From NCBI GenBank assembly GCA_900314355.1, contig OMUY01000057.1, positions 1-45,753 of the forward strand: a stretch of DNA of 45,753 nt. The letters run 5' to 3'. Both the position numbers and the translations under genes were made by a program. Numbering within the stretch: position 1 is the stretch's first letter; every line of letters starts with the position of its first letter. Under the pieces are notes generated by a model. It was not told the origin of the DNA and did no database searches. It worked only from the letters and a program-made list of their open reading frames with translations. The stretch is from an uncultured Eubacteriales bacterium (GTDB lineage Bacteria > Bacillota > Clostridia > Oscillospirales > Acutalibacteraceae). Shown here piece by piece: positions 18,991-26,859 of this stretch.

Positions 18991-19102
18991 TATTTTCTCC
19001 TCTTTTTTAATCTAAAAAAGTTGACTATTGATTTTAGTTATGTTAATATTTTGATATATAAATTTGAAACGGCTTGCGGCAATTAAATCGCTGTAATGCG
19101 TA

Positions 19103-19131
19103 TTGTACTTAATGTACAACTTTTATATTAT
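19103..19131 (+). promoter_or_regulatory. asd promoter overlapped by a palindromic operator candidate
   Basis: The perfect inverted repeat TTGTAC-ttaat-GTACAA covers 19103-19119. Its left arm also serves as a -35 element, with TATTAT at 19126-19131 after a 17-base spacer. A repressor bound here would cover the promoter. No lysine riboswitch was recognised in this leader. Confidence 0.5.
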
Positions 19132-19199
19132 ATATTTTTTTAATTGTTTTTACAATAGCTATTTCAATTTTATTTGTTAAGCATCCGGAGGAAAATTAA

Positions 19200-20288
19200 A
19201 TGAAAAAGTACAAGGTAGGCGTAATCGGGGCTACCGGAATGGTAGGTCAGAGATTTATTACACTTCTTTATAATCATCCGTGGTTTGAAATTGCGGCACT
19301 TGCGGCAAGTGAAAGATCAGCCGGAAAAACTTATGAAGAAGCTGTCGGCTCAAGATGGGTAATGAAAATCGACATCCCGGAAAATGTTAAGAAAATAGTA
19401 GTCGACGATGCGTCCGACGTTGAAAAAGTCGCCTCAAAGGTTGATTTCGTTTTCTGCGCAGTCAACATGAAAAAAGACGAAATCAAAGCGCTTGAGGAAA
19501 AATATGCAAAGGCGGAAGTCCCTGTTATTTCAAATAATTCTGCCAACAGATTTACACCTGATGTGCCTATGGTAATACCGGAGATAAACGACGACCATCT
19601 TAAAATCATTAACGCACAGAAAAAAAGACTCGGAACAAAGCGCGGATTTATTGCAGTAAAATCAAATTGTTCAATTCAGAGTTATGTTCCGGCTCTCTAT
19701 GCTCTTGATTCTGAATTCGGAGTAAAAGACGCCCTTGTATGCACATATCAGGCTATCTCAGGCGCCGGAAAAACATTTGAAAGATGGCCAGAGATGGTAG
19801 ATAATGTTATTCCTTACATAGGCGGTGAGGATGAAAAGAGCGAGAAAGAGCCTTTGAAAATCTGGGGCAAAATTGTCGGAGATGAAATTGTTCCGGCGAC
19901 AAAGCCGAATATCACGGCTCAGTGTGTCAGGGTTCCCGTTTCGGACGGACATCTTGCTGTTTGCTTTGTAAGATTTGATAAAAAGCCCACAAAAGAGCAG
20001 ATTATAGAAAAATGGACGAGCTTTTCCGGCAAGCCTCAGGAGCTTAACCTTCCTCATGCTCCGAAACAGTTCCTTCATTATTTTGATGAGCCCGGTCAGC
20101 CTGCCACAAAGGATACAAGAAATATAGAGGGCGGCATGGCTATTTCTCTCGGAGGAATAAAAGAAGATTCACAGTATGATTACAGATTTGTCGGAGTTTC
20201 CCATAACACATTGAGAGGAGCTGCCGGCGGCGGAGTGCTTCTGGCTGAACTGCTCTGCGCTGAAGGCTATATTGAGCCTAAAGAATAA
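19200..20288 (+). CDS. asd: Aspartate-semialdehyde dehydrogenase
   Basis: The 362-residue NADP-dependent enzyme reduces aspartyl phosphate to aspartate semialdehyde, the branch point to lysine/diaminopimelate, threonine and methionine. GVIGATGMVGQRF (7-19) binds the nucleotide and Cys157 in VKSNCSIQ is the catalytic thiol. The SRWVMKIDIP and GAGKTFERWPEM blocks resemble the archaeal/fungal-type branch of the family rather than the classic E. coli type. GGAGG precedes ATG 19200. First gene of asd-dapA-dapB, probably controlled by the palindromic promoter. Confidence 0.95.
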   Translation: MKKYKVGVIGATGMVGQRFITLLYNHPWFEIAALAASERSAGKTYEEAVGSRWVMKIDIPENVKKIVVDDASDVEKVASKVDFVFCAVNMKKDEIKALEEKYAKAEVPVISNNSANRFTPDVPMVIPEINDDHLKIINAQKKRLGTKRGFIAVKSNCSIQSYVPALYALDSEFGVKDALVCTYQAISGAGKTFERWPEMVDNVIPYIGGEDEKSEKEPLKIWGKIVGDEIVPATKPNITAQCVRVPVSDGHLAVCFVRFDKKPTKEQIIEKWTSFSGKPQELNLPHAPKQFLHYFDEPGQPATKDTRNIEGGMAISLGGIKEDSQYDYRFVGVSHNTLRGAAGGGVLLAELLCAEGYIEPKE

Positions 20289-20330
20289 TTAAATCTAAAA
20301 TGATATTTATTTTATATCAGGAGGTATAAA

Positions 20331-21227
20331 ATGTCTAAGGAAGTACTTTTTACAGGCGCAGGCGTCGCATTGATAACACCTTTTACCGAAGATTTGTCCA
20401 AGGTAGATTATAAAAAGCTTGAAGAGCTTATAAATTATCAGATTGAAAACGGTACTGACGCTCTTGTTGTCGGAGCTACGACAGGAGAAGGCGCTACCCT
20501 TTCATATGAGGAACATATAGATGTTATCAAGGCTGCAGTTGAGATAACAGGACGCAGAGTTCCTGTAATAGCGGGAACGGGATCAAATGATACTGCATTT
20601 TGCGTAAAGCTTTCAAATGCGGCGGAGCAGGTAGGAGCGGACGGACTTCTCCTTGTAACTCCTTATTACAACAAGACGTCGCAGTCTGGTCTTATCGAGC
20701 ATTTTAATTTTGTAGCCGACAGAGTTTCCCATCCTATAATCGTTTATAACGTACCGTCAAGGACAGGTATGGCTATAAAGCCCGAAACATACGCTGCTTT
20801 AGCAGAGAATAAGAGAATAGTAGCTGCCAAGGAAGCTTGCGGAAACATTTCGGAAATCGCAAAAACAGCTGCACTCTGCGGCGATAATCTTACAATTTAT
20901 TCCGGAAACGATGACCAGATAGTTCCTATTATGTCTCTCGGAGGCAAAGGAGTTATATCTGTTCTTTCTCACGTCGCGCCCAAGGTTGCTCATGATATTC
21001 CGTCTCTTTATCTTGAAGGCAAGACGACAGAATCCGCAAAACTCCAGCTTGAGTATCTTGACATCTGCAACGCACTTTTCTGCGATGTAAATCCTATTCC
21101 GGTAAAGGAAGCTTTGAATATGATGGGCTGGAATCTTGGAAGATGCAGACTTCCTCTCGGAACAATGAACGATTCCGCAAAAGCAATTCTCAGAAAAGCT
21201 CTTGCTAATCACGGATTAGTAAAATAA
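20331..21227 (+). CDS. dapA: 4-hydroxy-tetrahydrodipicolinate synthase
   Basis: The 298-residue TIM-barrel enzyme condenses pyruvate with aspartate semialdehyde. Lys167 in VAAKEACGN forms the Schiff base; Tyr139 in VYNVPSRTG and the Thr50-Thr51 pair of GATTGEG complete the active site. CAGGAGG precedes ATG 20331. It lies 42 bases after asd and is read in the same direction. A GC-rich hairpin follows its stop, before dapB. Confidence 0.96.
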   Translation: MSKEVLFTGAGVALITPFTEDLSKVDYKKLEELINYQIENGTDALVVGATTGEGATLSYEEHIDVIKAAVEITGRRVPVIAGTGSNDTAFCVKLSNAAEQVGADGLLLVTPYYNKTSQSGLIEHFNFVADRVSHPIIVYNVPSRTGMAIKPETYAALAENKRIVAAKEACGNISEIAKTAALCGDNLTIYSGNDDQIVPIMSLGGKGVISVLSHVAPKVAHDIPSLYLEGKTTESAKLQLEYLDICNALFCDVNPIPVKEALNMMGWNLGRCRLPLGTMNDSAKAILRKALANHGLVK

Positions 21228-21243
21228 AAATACTTCAAAAAAA

Positions 21244-21270
21244 GACCGGGCGAAATTCCCGGTCAAATTT
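21244..21270 (+). terminator. GC-rich hairpin between dapA and dapB (weak terminator or processing site)
   Basis: The arms GACCGGG (21244-21250) and CCCGGTC (21258-21264) pair perfectly, but the following tract is AAATTTTT, not a clean T-run. It may reduce read-through into dapB or stabilise the upstream mRNA. Confidence 0.45.
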
Positions 21271-21288
21271 TTAAGGCAGGTAAAAAAC

Positions 21289-22041
21289 ATGAAGATTATT
21301 TTAAGCGGATGCGGCGGAAAAATGGGAGCTTTCGTAACAGAAGCTGTAAAGAAAAAGGAAAATTGCGAAATAGTATGCGGTGTGGATATTTTTAATCCCG
21401 GCACGCTTTCCTACCCTGTATATAACTCTTTTGAAAAAGTTAATGTTGAATCAGATGTTATTATAGATTTTTCAAACCCTTCAAATCTTGACGAAATCCT
21501 TGAATTTACGGCAAAAACTAAAATACCGGCAGTTCTATGCACGACAGGCTACAGTGATGAACAGGTAGAAAAAATTAAAAAAGCGTCTGAAAATTCAGCT
21601 TTTCTCCGTTCGGGCAATATGTCGGTCGGTATAAATTTAATGATGGAGCTTGCCAAAACATGCGCAAAAGCACTCGGCACGGATTTTGACGTAGAGATAG
21701 TCGAAGCTCATCACAATCAAAAGCTTGACGCACCTTCGGGAACGGCGTTGATGCTCGAAAAATCAGTTGAAGAAGGACTTGATTATAAACCTGAGATAGT
21801 TTATGACAGGCATGAAAGAAGACAGAAGCGCGACAAGAAAGAAATCGGAATGCATTCGATAAGAGGCGGAACAATAGTCGGCGAACACGAGATTATTTTT
21901 GCCGGACAGGATGAAATAATCAAGATTGAACACACTGCGCTTTCAAGAAATATATTCGCTGTCGGAGCATTAAATGCCGCGGTATTTTTGAAAGACAAAA
22001 AATCAGGACTTTTTTCAATGTCCGACGTTATTAAATCATAA
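21289..22041 (+). CDS. dapB: 4-hydroxy-tetrahydrodipicolinate reductase
   Basis: The 250-residue NAD(P)H enzyme performs the step after DapA. It shows the nucleotide-binding loop GCGGKMG (7-13), the catalytic region EAHHNQKLDAPSGTA with His141-His142 and Lys145, and RGGTIVGEHEI. Products feed diaminopimelate for peptidoglycan and lysine. AGGCAGG precedes the ATG. The asd-dapA-dapB set gives three consecutive steps; the remaining dap genes are not in the window. A strong terminator follows. Confidence 0.96.
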   Translation: MKIILSGCGGKMGAFVTEAVKKKENCEIVCGVDIFNPGTLSYPVYNSFEKVNVESDVIIDFSNPSNLDEILEFTAKTKIPAVLCTTGYSDEQVEKIKKASENSAFLRSGNMSVGINLMMELAKTCAKALGTDFDVEIVEAHHNQKLDAPSGTALMLEKSVEEGLDYKPEIVYDRHERRQKRDKKEIGMHSIRGGTIVGEHEIIFAGQDEIIKIEHTALSRNIFAVGALNAAVFLKDKKSGLFSMSDVIKS

Positions 22042-22058
22042 TTTTCGTCTGTAAATAT

Positions 22059-22098
22059 AATTCCTTTACAGTGACGCTGCTGTAAAGGAATTTGTTTT
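22059..22098. terminator. Terminator between dapB and the convergent oxidoreductase gene
   Basis: The thirteen-base arms AATTCCTTTACAG (22059-22071) and CTGTAAAGGAATT (22080-22092) pair perfectly, followed by a T-rich tail (TTTGTTTT). Symmetry allows use from both sides. Confidence 0.85.
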
Positions 22099-22107
22099 AC
22101 ATTGACA

Positions 22108-23124
22108 TCAGAAGCCGAAATTACATTCTTTCCTTATTTTCTTTAAAATTTTACTTACAGTTTCCGATGTTTCTTGACAATACTCATAGTAATCCGGTTT
22201 TTGCCCGTCGATATATTCAATAAAATCTTTTATTTCTTCTGACATTATTTTATCTTCGTCATTTTCTTCATATATAACATTTATATTTTTGTCATTATCT
22301 ATTAATCTTACTTTGCTTAGTTTCGAGACGGAATCCAATAATATAGCTCCTGTGTCGCCTAAGATACAGCTGCCAATAAATCCGTTAGCCGCTTTGGAAT
22401 AAGTAATTGTAACTGTTAAATCTGAATTGCTGTTAAATTTTTTGTATTTTAATATAACTGTGCCGGATATATCCGCTCCCGATTTCAAGAAATCGCAGCT
22501 TGAAATAATTTCATCCGGTTTTCCGAAAAGTTCAACAGCTACATAGACGTTATAAACGCCTAAATCCATCAGTCCTCCGGTTCTGAATTCAGGATTAAAA
22601 ATATTGGGAAGTTGACCGGACATATATTTGTCGATTCTTGATGATCTTTGGGAAAAATCGAGGTGGGCGGTTCTTATTATTCCTAATTTATTGATATTAC
22701 TTTTAATAGCCGGCAGCCCTTTTGAGTGCATAGATTTCATTGCCTCAAGATATATCAGACCTTTTTTGTCGGCAAGTTCTCTTAATTCGCAAAACTCGTC
22801 CGGCGTTACTGTAATTGGTTTTTCGCATAATACATTTTTTCCGTATTCAAGACATTTTTTTGACTGCTCATAATGAAGAGAGTTTGGACTTGCTATATAT
22901 ACTATATCGATATTATTATCGCTTAGCATTAAATTTAAATCGTTATAATATTTTTCGGCTCCGTTTTTTCCCGCAAATTCCCGCGCTTTATTTTCGCTCC
23001 TTGAATATACGCAATATAGATCTGCGTTTTTTACGTATTTGCAGGATCTGATAAAACTTTCGGTTATCGAAGATGTACCTATTGTTGCAATGTTGTATTT
23101 TTCTTTCATTTTATATGATTTCAT
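22108..23124 (-). CDS. Gfo/Idh/MocA-family oxidoreductase
   Basis: The 338-residue protein has an N-terminal Rossmann fold (NIATIGTSSITESF) and the conserved CEKPITV segment (Glu95-Lys96-Pro97), whose lysine is catalytic in the family. A C-terminal substrate domain begins near GGLMDLGVYNV. Members oxidise or reduce sugars and inositols with NAD(P). The substrate is unknown. The start is uncertain: ATG 23124 has AAGG immediately adjacent (too close), while the in-frame ATG 23109 (MKEKYNIATIG) fits the fold better but has a distant AGGA. Confidence 0.88.
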   Translation of the reverse strand: MKSYKMKEKYNIATIGTSSITESFIRSCKYVKNADLYCVYSRSENKAREFAGKNGAEKYYNDLNLMLSDNNIDIVYIASPNSLHYEQSKKCLEYGKNVLCEKPITVTPDEFCELRELADKKGLIYLEAMKSMHSKGLPAIKSNINKLGIIRTAHLDFSQRSSRIDKYMSGQLPNIFNPEFRTGGLMDLGVYNVYVAVELFGKPDEIISSCDFLKSGADISGTVILKYKKFNSNSDLTVTITYSKAANGFIGSCILGDTGAILLDSVSKLSKVRLIDNDKNINVIYEENDEDKIMSEEIKDFIEYIDGQKPDYYEYCQETSETVSKILKKIRKECNFGF

Positions 23125-23224
23125 CCTTTTTAAATTTTTTCTGCAATTAATATAGACTTTTTTTGTGCAAAATAATATAATAATGTTTGTAATAATAATT
23201 GATTTTATGTCGGAGATTTTCCTG

Positions 23225-24007
23225 ATGTTCGAAAAAACAAAGTATTTTATTATCGATATGGACGGAACTTTTTATTTGGGAGATGAAATTATTCCCGGTT
23301 CTGATAAATTTATCTCCTATATCAGGTCAAAGGGAAAAGATTTTTATTTTTTTACAAACAATTCTTCTCACAACGAAGAAGAGTGTATGAATAAACTTGA
23401 TAAAATCGGTTTTCCTGTAGACAGAGGCAGAGTCATAATTTCTTCTCATGTAGCGATTGACTTTATAAAAAGGAATCGTCCCGGGAAAAAAGTTTTCCTT
23501 CTTGCGAACGAAAATTTTACAAATGATTGCATAAAAGAAAATCTCCTCCTTGACAACGAAAACCCCGATATAATATTGCTTGGATTTGATACGACTTTGA
23601 CGTATGATAAAATTAACAGAGCATGCAATTTATTGTATTATAACAAAAACACGGAGTTTATTGCAACTCATCCTGATAAAAATTGTCCGCTTAAAGACGG
23701 ATTTATGACTGATACCGGGTCAATGATAGAGATGTTTTACGCCTCATCAGGTAGAAGACCAGATATCATTATCGGCAAACCTTACAGATATACTATTGAC
23801 TATGTAACTCACAGATTGAATTGTGCGGAAGATGAAATCTGCTTTATCGGTGACAGAATTGAAACCGACGTTGCAATAGGATATGAAAACGGAATTGACT
23901 CTGTTCTTGTATATTCCGGTGTCACTACTCCCGAAATGTATCGCAATCAAAATATCAAAGCTACTCTTGACGTAAAAAATCTAAAAGAGCTGTGTAATTA
24001 TATTTAA
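23225..24007 (+). CDS. HAD-IIA family phosphatase (NagD/AraL-like)
   Basis: The 260-residue enzyme has HAD motif I DMDGTFYLG (nucleophile Asp11, Asp13), motif II FFTNNSS, a GKPYRY lysine motif and motif IV GDRIETDVAIG. The C2-type cap between motifs II and III places it in the IIA subfamily, which dephosphorylates nucleotides or sugar phosphates. Start at ATG 23225: GGAG lies about nine bases upstream and the length is then typical. An in-frame ATG at 23165 would add a hydrophobic 20-residue leader without a ribosome site and is rejected. The GH13 gene follows in the same direction. Confidence 0.88.
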   Translation: MFEKTKYFIIDMDGTFYLGDEIIPGSDKFISYIRSKGKDFYFFTNNSSHNEEECMNKLDKIGFPVDRGRVIISSHVAIDFIKRNRPGKKVFLLANENFTNDCIKENLLLDNENPDIILLGFDTTLTYDKINRACNLLYYNKNTEFIATHPDKNCPLKDGFMTDTGSMIEMFYASSGRRPDIIIGKPYRYTIDYVTHRLNCAEDEICFIGDRIETDVAIGYENGIDSVLVYSGVTTPEMYRNQNIKATLDVKNLKELCNYI

Positions 24008-24041
24008 TTTTATTTTTCTTAAATCAAGAAAGGATTTTAAT

Positions 24042-25724
24042 ATGGAAGATATAAAAAAAGCATGGTATAAAGAAATGGTAGTTTACCAGATTTGGCCTAG
24101 GAGCTTTTGCGACGGCAACGGCGACGGAATAGGCGATTTGAAGGGCGTATTATCTAAACTTGATTATCTAAAAGACCTCGGAATTACCGCCATTTGGTTT
24201 TCTCCTCTTTATGTGTCCCCGGGAAAAGACAGAGGATATGATATTGCCGATTACAAAGATATAGCTCCTGAATACGGTACGCTTGACGATTTTAAAGAAG
24301 TAGTAAGAGAAGCTCATAAAAGAGGGATCAGAATAATCATGGATCTGGTCATCAATCATACTTCCGATCAGAATAAATGGTTCATAGAATCCAAAAAGAG
24401 CAAAGATAACCCTTATCATGATTACTATTTCTGGAGAAAAGGAAAATTAGGCAACAGACTGCCTCCGAATAACTGGACCTCGAATTTCTCAGGTCCGGCG
24501 TGGGAATACGACAAAAACCTTGGAGAGTATTATCTTCATCTTTTTACAAAAGAACAGCCCGATTTAAATATGGATAATCCGAAAGTCAGAGAAGAGATAA
24601 AAGACATTCTCAAATTCTGGCTCGATATCGGCGTTGACGGTTTCAGAGAGGACGTAATAACTTATATTTCAAAGGTTGAAGGTCTGCCAAACGGACTTCC
24701 CTCTCCTGCCGCCGGAGGCATAGACAAATATCAAGATGGACCCAATCTTCACAAATATTTACAGGAATTTAAATCCGTCTGGTCTAAATATGACTGCATG
24801 ACAGTAGGCGAAGCTCCGATGATGACGCCGAAAAAAGCATTGAAACACATCGCCGAAGGCCCGGAACAGGACCTTAATATGATGTTCCATTTTCAGCACA
24901 TGGGATGCGACTGCATTATAAACGCCGCTATTCCCACAAAATTCAATCTTAAGAAATTTAAGAAAGTTTTCACAAACTGGCAGACTGGGCTTTATGGAAA
25001 AGCATGGAACGCAAATTACATCGAAAACCACGATCAGCCGAGATCCGTTAACAGATTCGGTAATCTTAAATACAGAGAAGCAAGCGCAAAAATGCTTGCT
25101 ACAATGTATATCTGCTTATGCGGAACGCCGTTTATTTATCAGGGTCAGGAGATAGGCATGACAAACATCTGCCTACCGGACATAAGTTTATACGATGATG
25201 TTTCTTCTAAGGATTTGTACAAGACGATGAGAAAATTAGGACTTCCGGAAAAAGTCGCGATGAAAAACATAATGTACGGTTCAAGAGACAATGCAAGAAC
25301 TCCTGTTCAGTGGTCTGCAGATAAAAACGCGGGATTTACTTCAGCCGATAAAGCATGGTTCTATATAAATCCAAATTACAAGGATATAAATGTTGAAGAC
25401 GCCGAATCGGATCCCGATTCTATTTTGAATTATTACAAAAAGCTTCTTAAATTCAGAAGAGAAAATGAAATCTGCATTTACGGAAGTTACAAAGAGCATT
25501 ACCACGAGTCAAACGATTTGTATGTGTATTCACGTCATTATAAAAATCAGAGAATGCTTGTAATCTGCTCATTTTCCGATAAGGATTTTAATTTCAAAGC
25601 TCCGGAAGGGTTTGATTTAAACAAAGGAACAATAGCTCTTTCAAATTACGGCAATCCTAAAAACTATAATGACGGATGTTTCTTAAAACCGTATGAAACT
25701 AGAGTATATCTATTTGAAGAATAA
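24042..25724 (+). CDS. GH13 alpha-glucosidase (oligo-1,6-glucosidase type)
   Basis: The 560-residue enzyme has the GH13 (beta/alpha)8 motifs: DLVINHTSD, GFREDVI with nucleophile Asp204, VGEAP with acid/base Glu257 and ENHDQPR with Asp331. QIWPRSFCDGNGDGIGDL and the following GYDIADYK resemble oligo-1,6-glucosidases, sucrose isomerases and dextran glucosidases (GH13_31-like). There is no signal peptide, so it should act on imported isomalto-oligosaccharides or similar alpha-glucosides. AAAGGA precedes ATG 24042. The following alpha/beta hydrolase starts three bases after the stop. No transporter is adjacent. Confidence 0.92.
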   Translation: MEDIKKAWYKEMVVYQIWPRSFCDGNGDGIGDLKGVLSKLDYLKDLGITAIWFSPLYVSPGKDRGYDIADYKDIAPEYGTLDDFKEVVREAHKRGIRIIMDLVINHTSDQNKWFIESKKSKDNPYHDYYFWRKGKLGNRLPPNNWTSNFSGPAWEYDKNLGEYYLHLFTKEQPDLNMDNPKVREEIKDILKFWLDIGVDGFREDVITYISKVEGLPNGLPSPAAGGIDKYQDGPNLHKYLQEFKSVWSKYDCMTVGEAPMMTPKKALKHIAEGPEQDLNMMFHFQHMGCDCIINAAIPTKFNLKKFKKVFTNWQTGLYGKAWNANYIENHDQPRSVNRFGNLKYREASAKMLATMYICLCGTPFIYQGQEIGMTNICLPDISLYDDVSSKDLYKTMRKLGLPEKVAMKNIMYGSRDNARTPVQWSADKNAGFTSADKAWFYINPNYKDINVEDAESDPDSILNYYKKLLKFRRENEICIYGSYKEHYHESNDLYVYSRHYKNQRMLVICSFSDKDFNFKAPEGFDLNKGTIALSNYGNPKNYNDGCFLKPYETRVYLFEE

Positions 25725-25727
25725 GCT

Positions 25728-26672
25728 ATGATAAAAAAATACGATGCATATTATGATTCAACCGACGGAAAAAGCAATATCCATGTAAATATTTGGAGAG
25801 ACGAATCTGTTTCTCCGGTCGGAATGATTCAAATAATCCACGGAGTCGCCGAACATATCGGAAGATACGAAAAGTTTGCCGAATATTTTGTCAAAAATGG
25901 ATTTGTAGTATTCGGAAACGATCAGATAGGTCACGGAAAATCTGTGGAGATGATGACTCAGCTCGGTGATTTCGGCGAAGAGGACGATGATATAAGGCTC
26001 GTTGACGACGTAAATCTTTTGAACAGGATAATGCGGAAGAAATATCCCGAAATCCCGTGCTATGTCCTCGGTATAGATATGGGGTCTCTCGTCGCAAGAA
26101 TTTTTGCGTCTGATTTTCCCCATAAAGTAAACGGTCTAATTTTGTGCTCTGTTTTATACGGTGACGAACCGATTTCGATTTTTGAACCTTTTTTAAGTCC
26201 GATAGGCTCTGTTTTAGGTAAAGACAATCTTGTCAATGCTCCTTTTAAAACGTTTGGACTTATATCATCGAGATTTTTAAAAGAGAATGATGACAACGCT
26301 TATATTTCGAGAAGCGTTCAAAACAGAGATGAGTACGATTCGGATCCTCTCTGCGGCTTCCCTATCACGTATGGCAGTTTGACAACGATAGCCAAACTGA
26401 TGTCAAAATGTTCTTCAAGGTTTTTCTATCAGTCGTTTCCTTTGAACATTCCCGTTTTAATTATCGGGGGCGCAAACGATCCGGTAGGATTTTTCGGCAG
26501 AGACGCGGTAAATCTCGCAAATAAACTTGAAAACAGACATATCAAAGTTGAAGTCAGACAATACCCGGGATTAAGACATGACATATTAAATGAAGATGAT
26601 CCCGAATTTATATATGAAGATATTTCAAAATGGATTAAAGCTTCTTCAAAAAAAGAAAATACTGGCATGTAA
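25728..26672 (+). CDS. Alpha/beta hydrolase, monoacylglycerol-lipase-like, with Asp at the nucleophile position
   Basis: The 314-residue protein follows the serine aminopeptidase S33/monoacylglycerol lipase pattern: IIHGVAEHIGRY, GNDQIGHGKS, and the acid and base Asp251 (GANDPVG) and His284 (GLRHDILNE). At the nucleophile elbow, where GHSMGS is expected, the sequence reads LGIDMGSL, so Asp117 replaces the Ser. An Asp nucleophile is normal in haloalkane dehalogenases and epoxide hydrolases but not in this branch. The enzyme might therefore be altered or inactive. It starts three bases after the GH13 gene and lacks a strong ribosome site, implying coupling. Confidence 0.85.
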   Translation: MIKKYDAYYDSTDGKSNIHVNIWRDESVSPVGMIQIIHGVAEHIGRYEKFAEYFVKNGFVVFGNDQIGHGKSVEMMTQLGDFGEEDDDIRLVDDVNLLNRIMRKKYPEIPCYVLGIDMGSLVARIFASDFPHKVNGLILCSVLYGDEPISIFEPFLSPIGSVLGKDNLVNAPFKTFGLISSRFLKENDDNAYISRSVQNRDEYDSDPLCGFPITYGSLTTIAKLMSKCSSRFFYQSFPLNIPVLIIGGANDPVGFFGRDAVNLANKLENRHIKVEVRQYPGLRHDILNEDDPEFIYEDISKWIKASSKKENTGM

Positions 26673-26737
26673 TATTCCAAATTAAAGAAATAAATTTTCA
26701 TTTTTTTGTTTTATTTAAAAAATTTATATAAAACATA

Positions 26738-26766
26738 TTGCAATATTTTTTAATTTGGTTTAATAT
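26738..26766 (+). promoter_or_regulatory. Promoter of the SDR-zinc ribbon gene
   Basis: TTGCAA (26738-26743), 17-base spacer, TAATAT (26761-26766), leaving a leader of nearly 90 bases. Confidence 0.45.
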
Positions 26767-26859
26767 TATCTAAGTTATTACGGTGAAGACAAGTTGAGAT
26801 CATCATTAATATGAAATAAATCTTATTTTAATATATTTCTTAAAACATTGGAGGTTAAA

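Noticed and set aside
18991-19199. Lysine riboswitch upstream of asd
   Set aside because: The leader length would allow one, but none of the conserved L-box segments could be recognised; a palindrome and promoter explain the region better.
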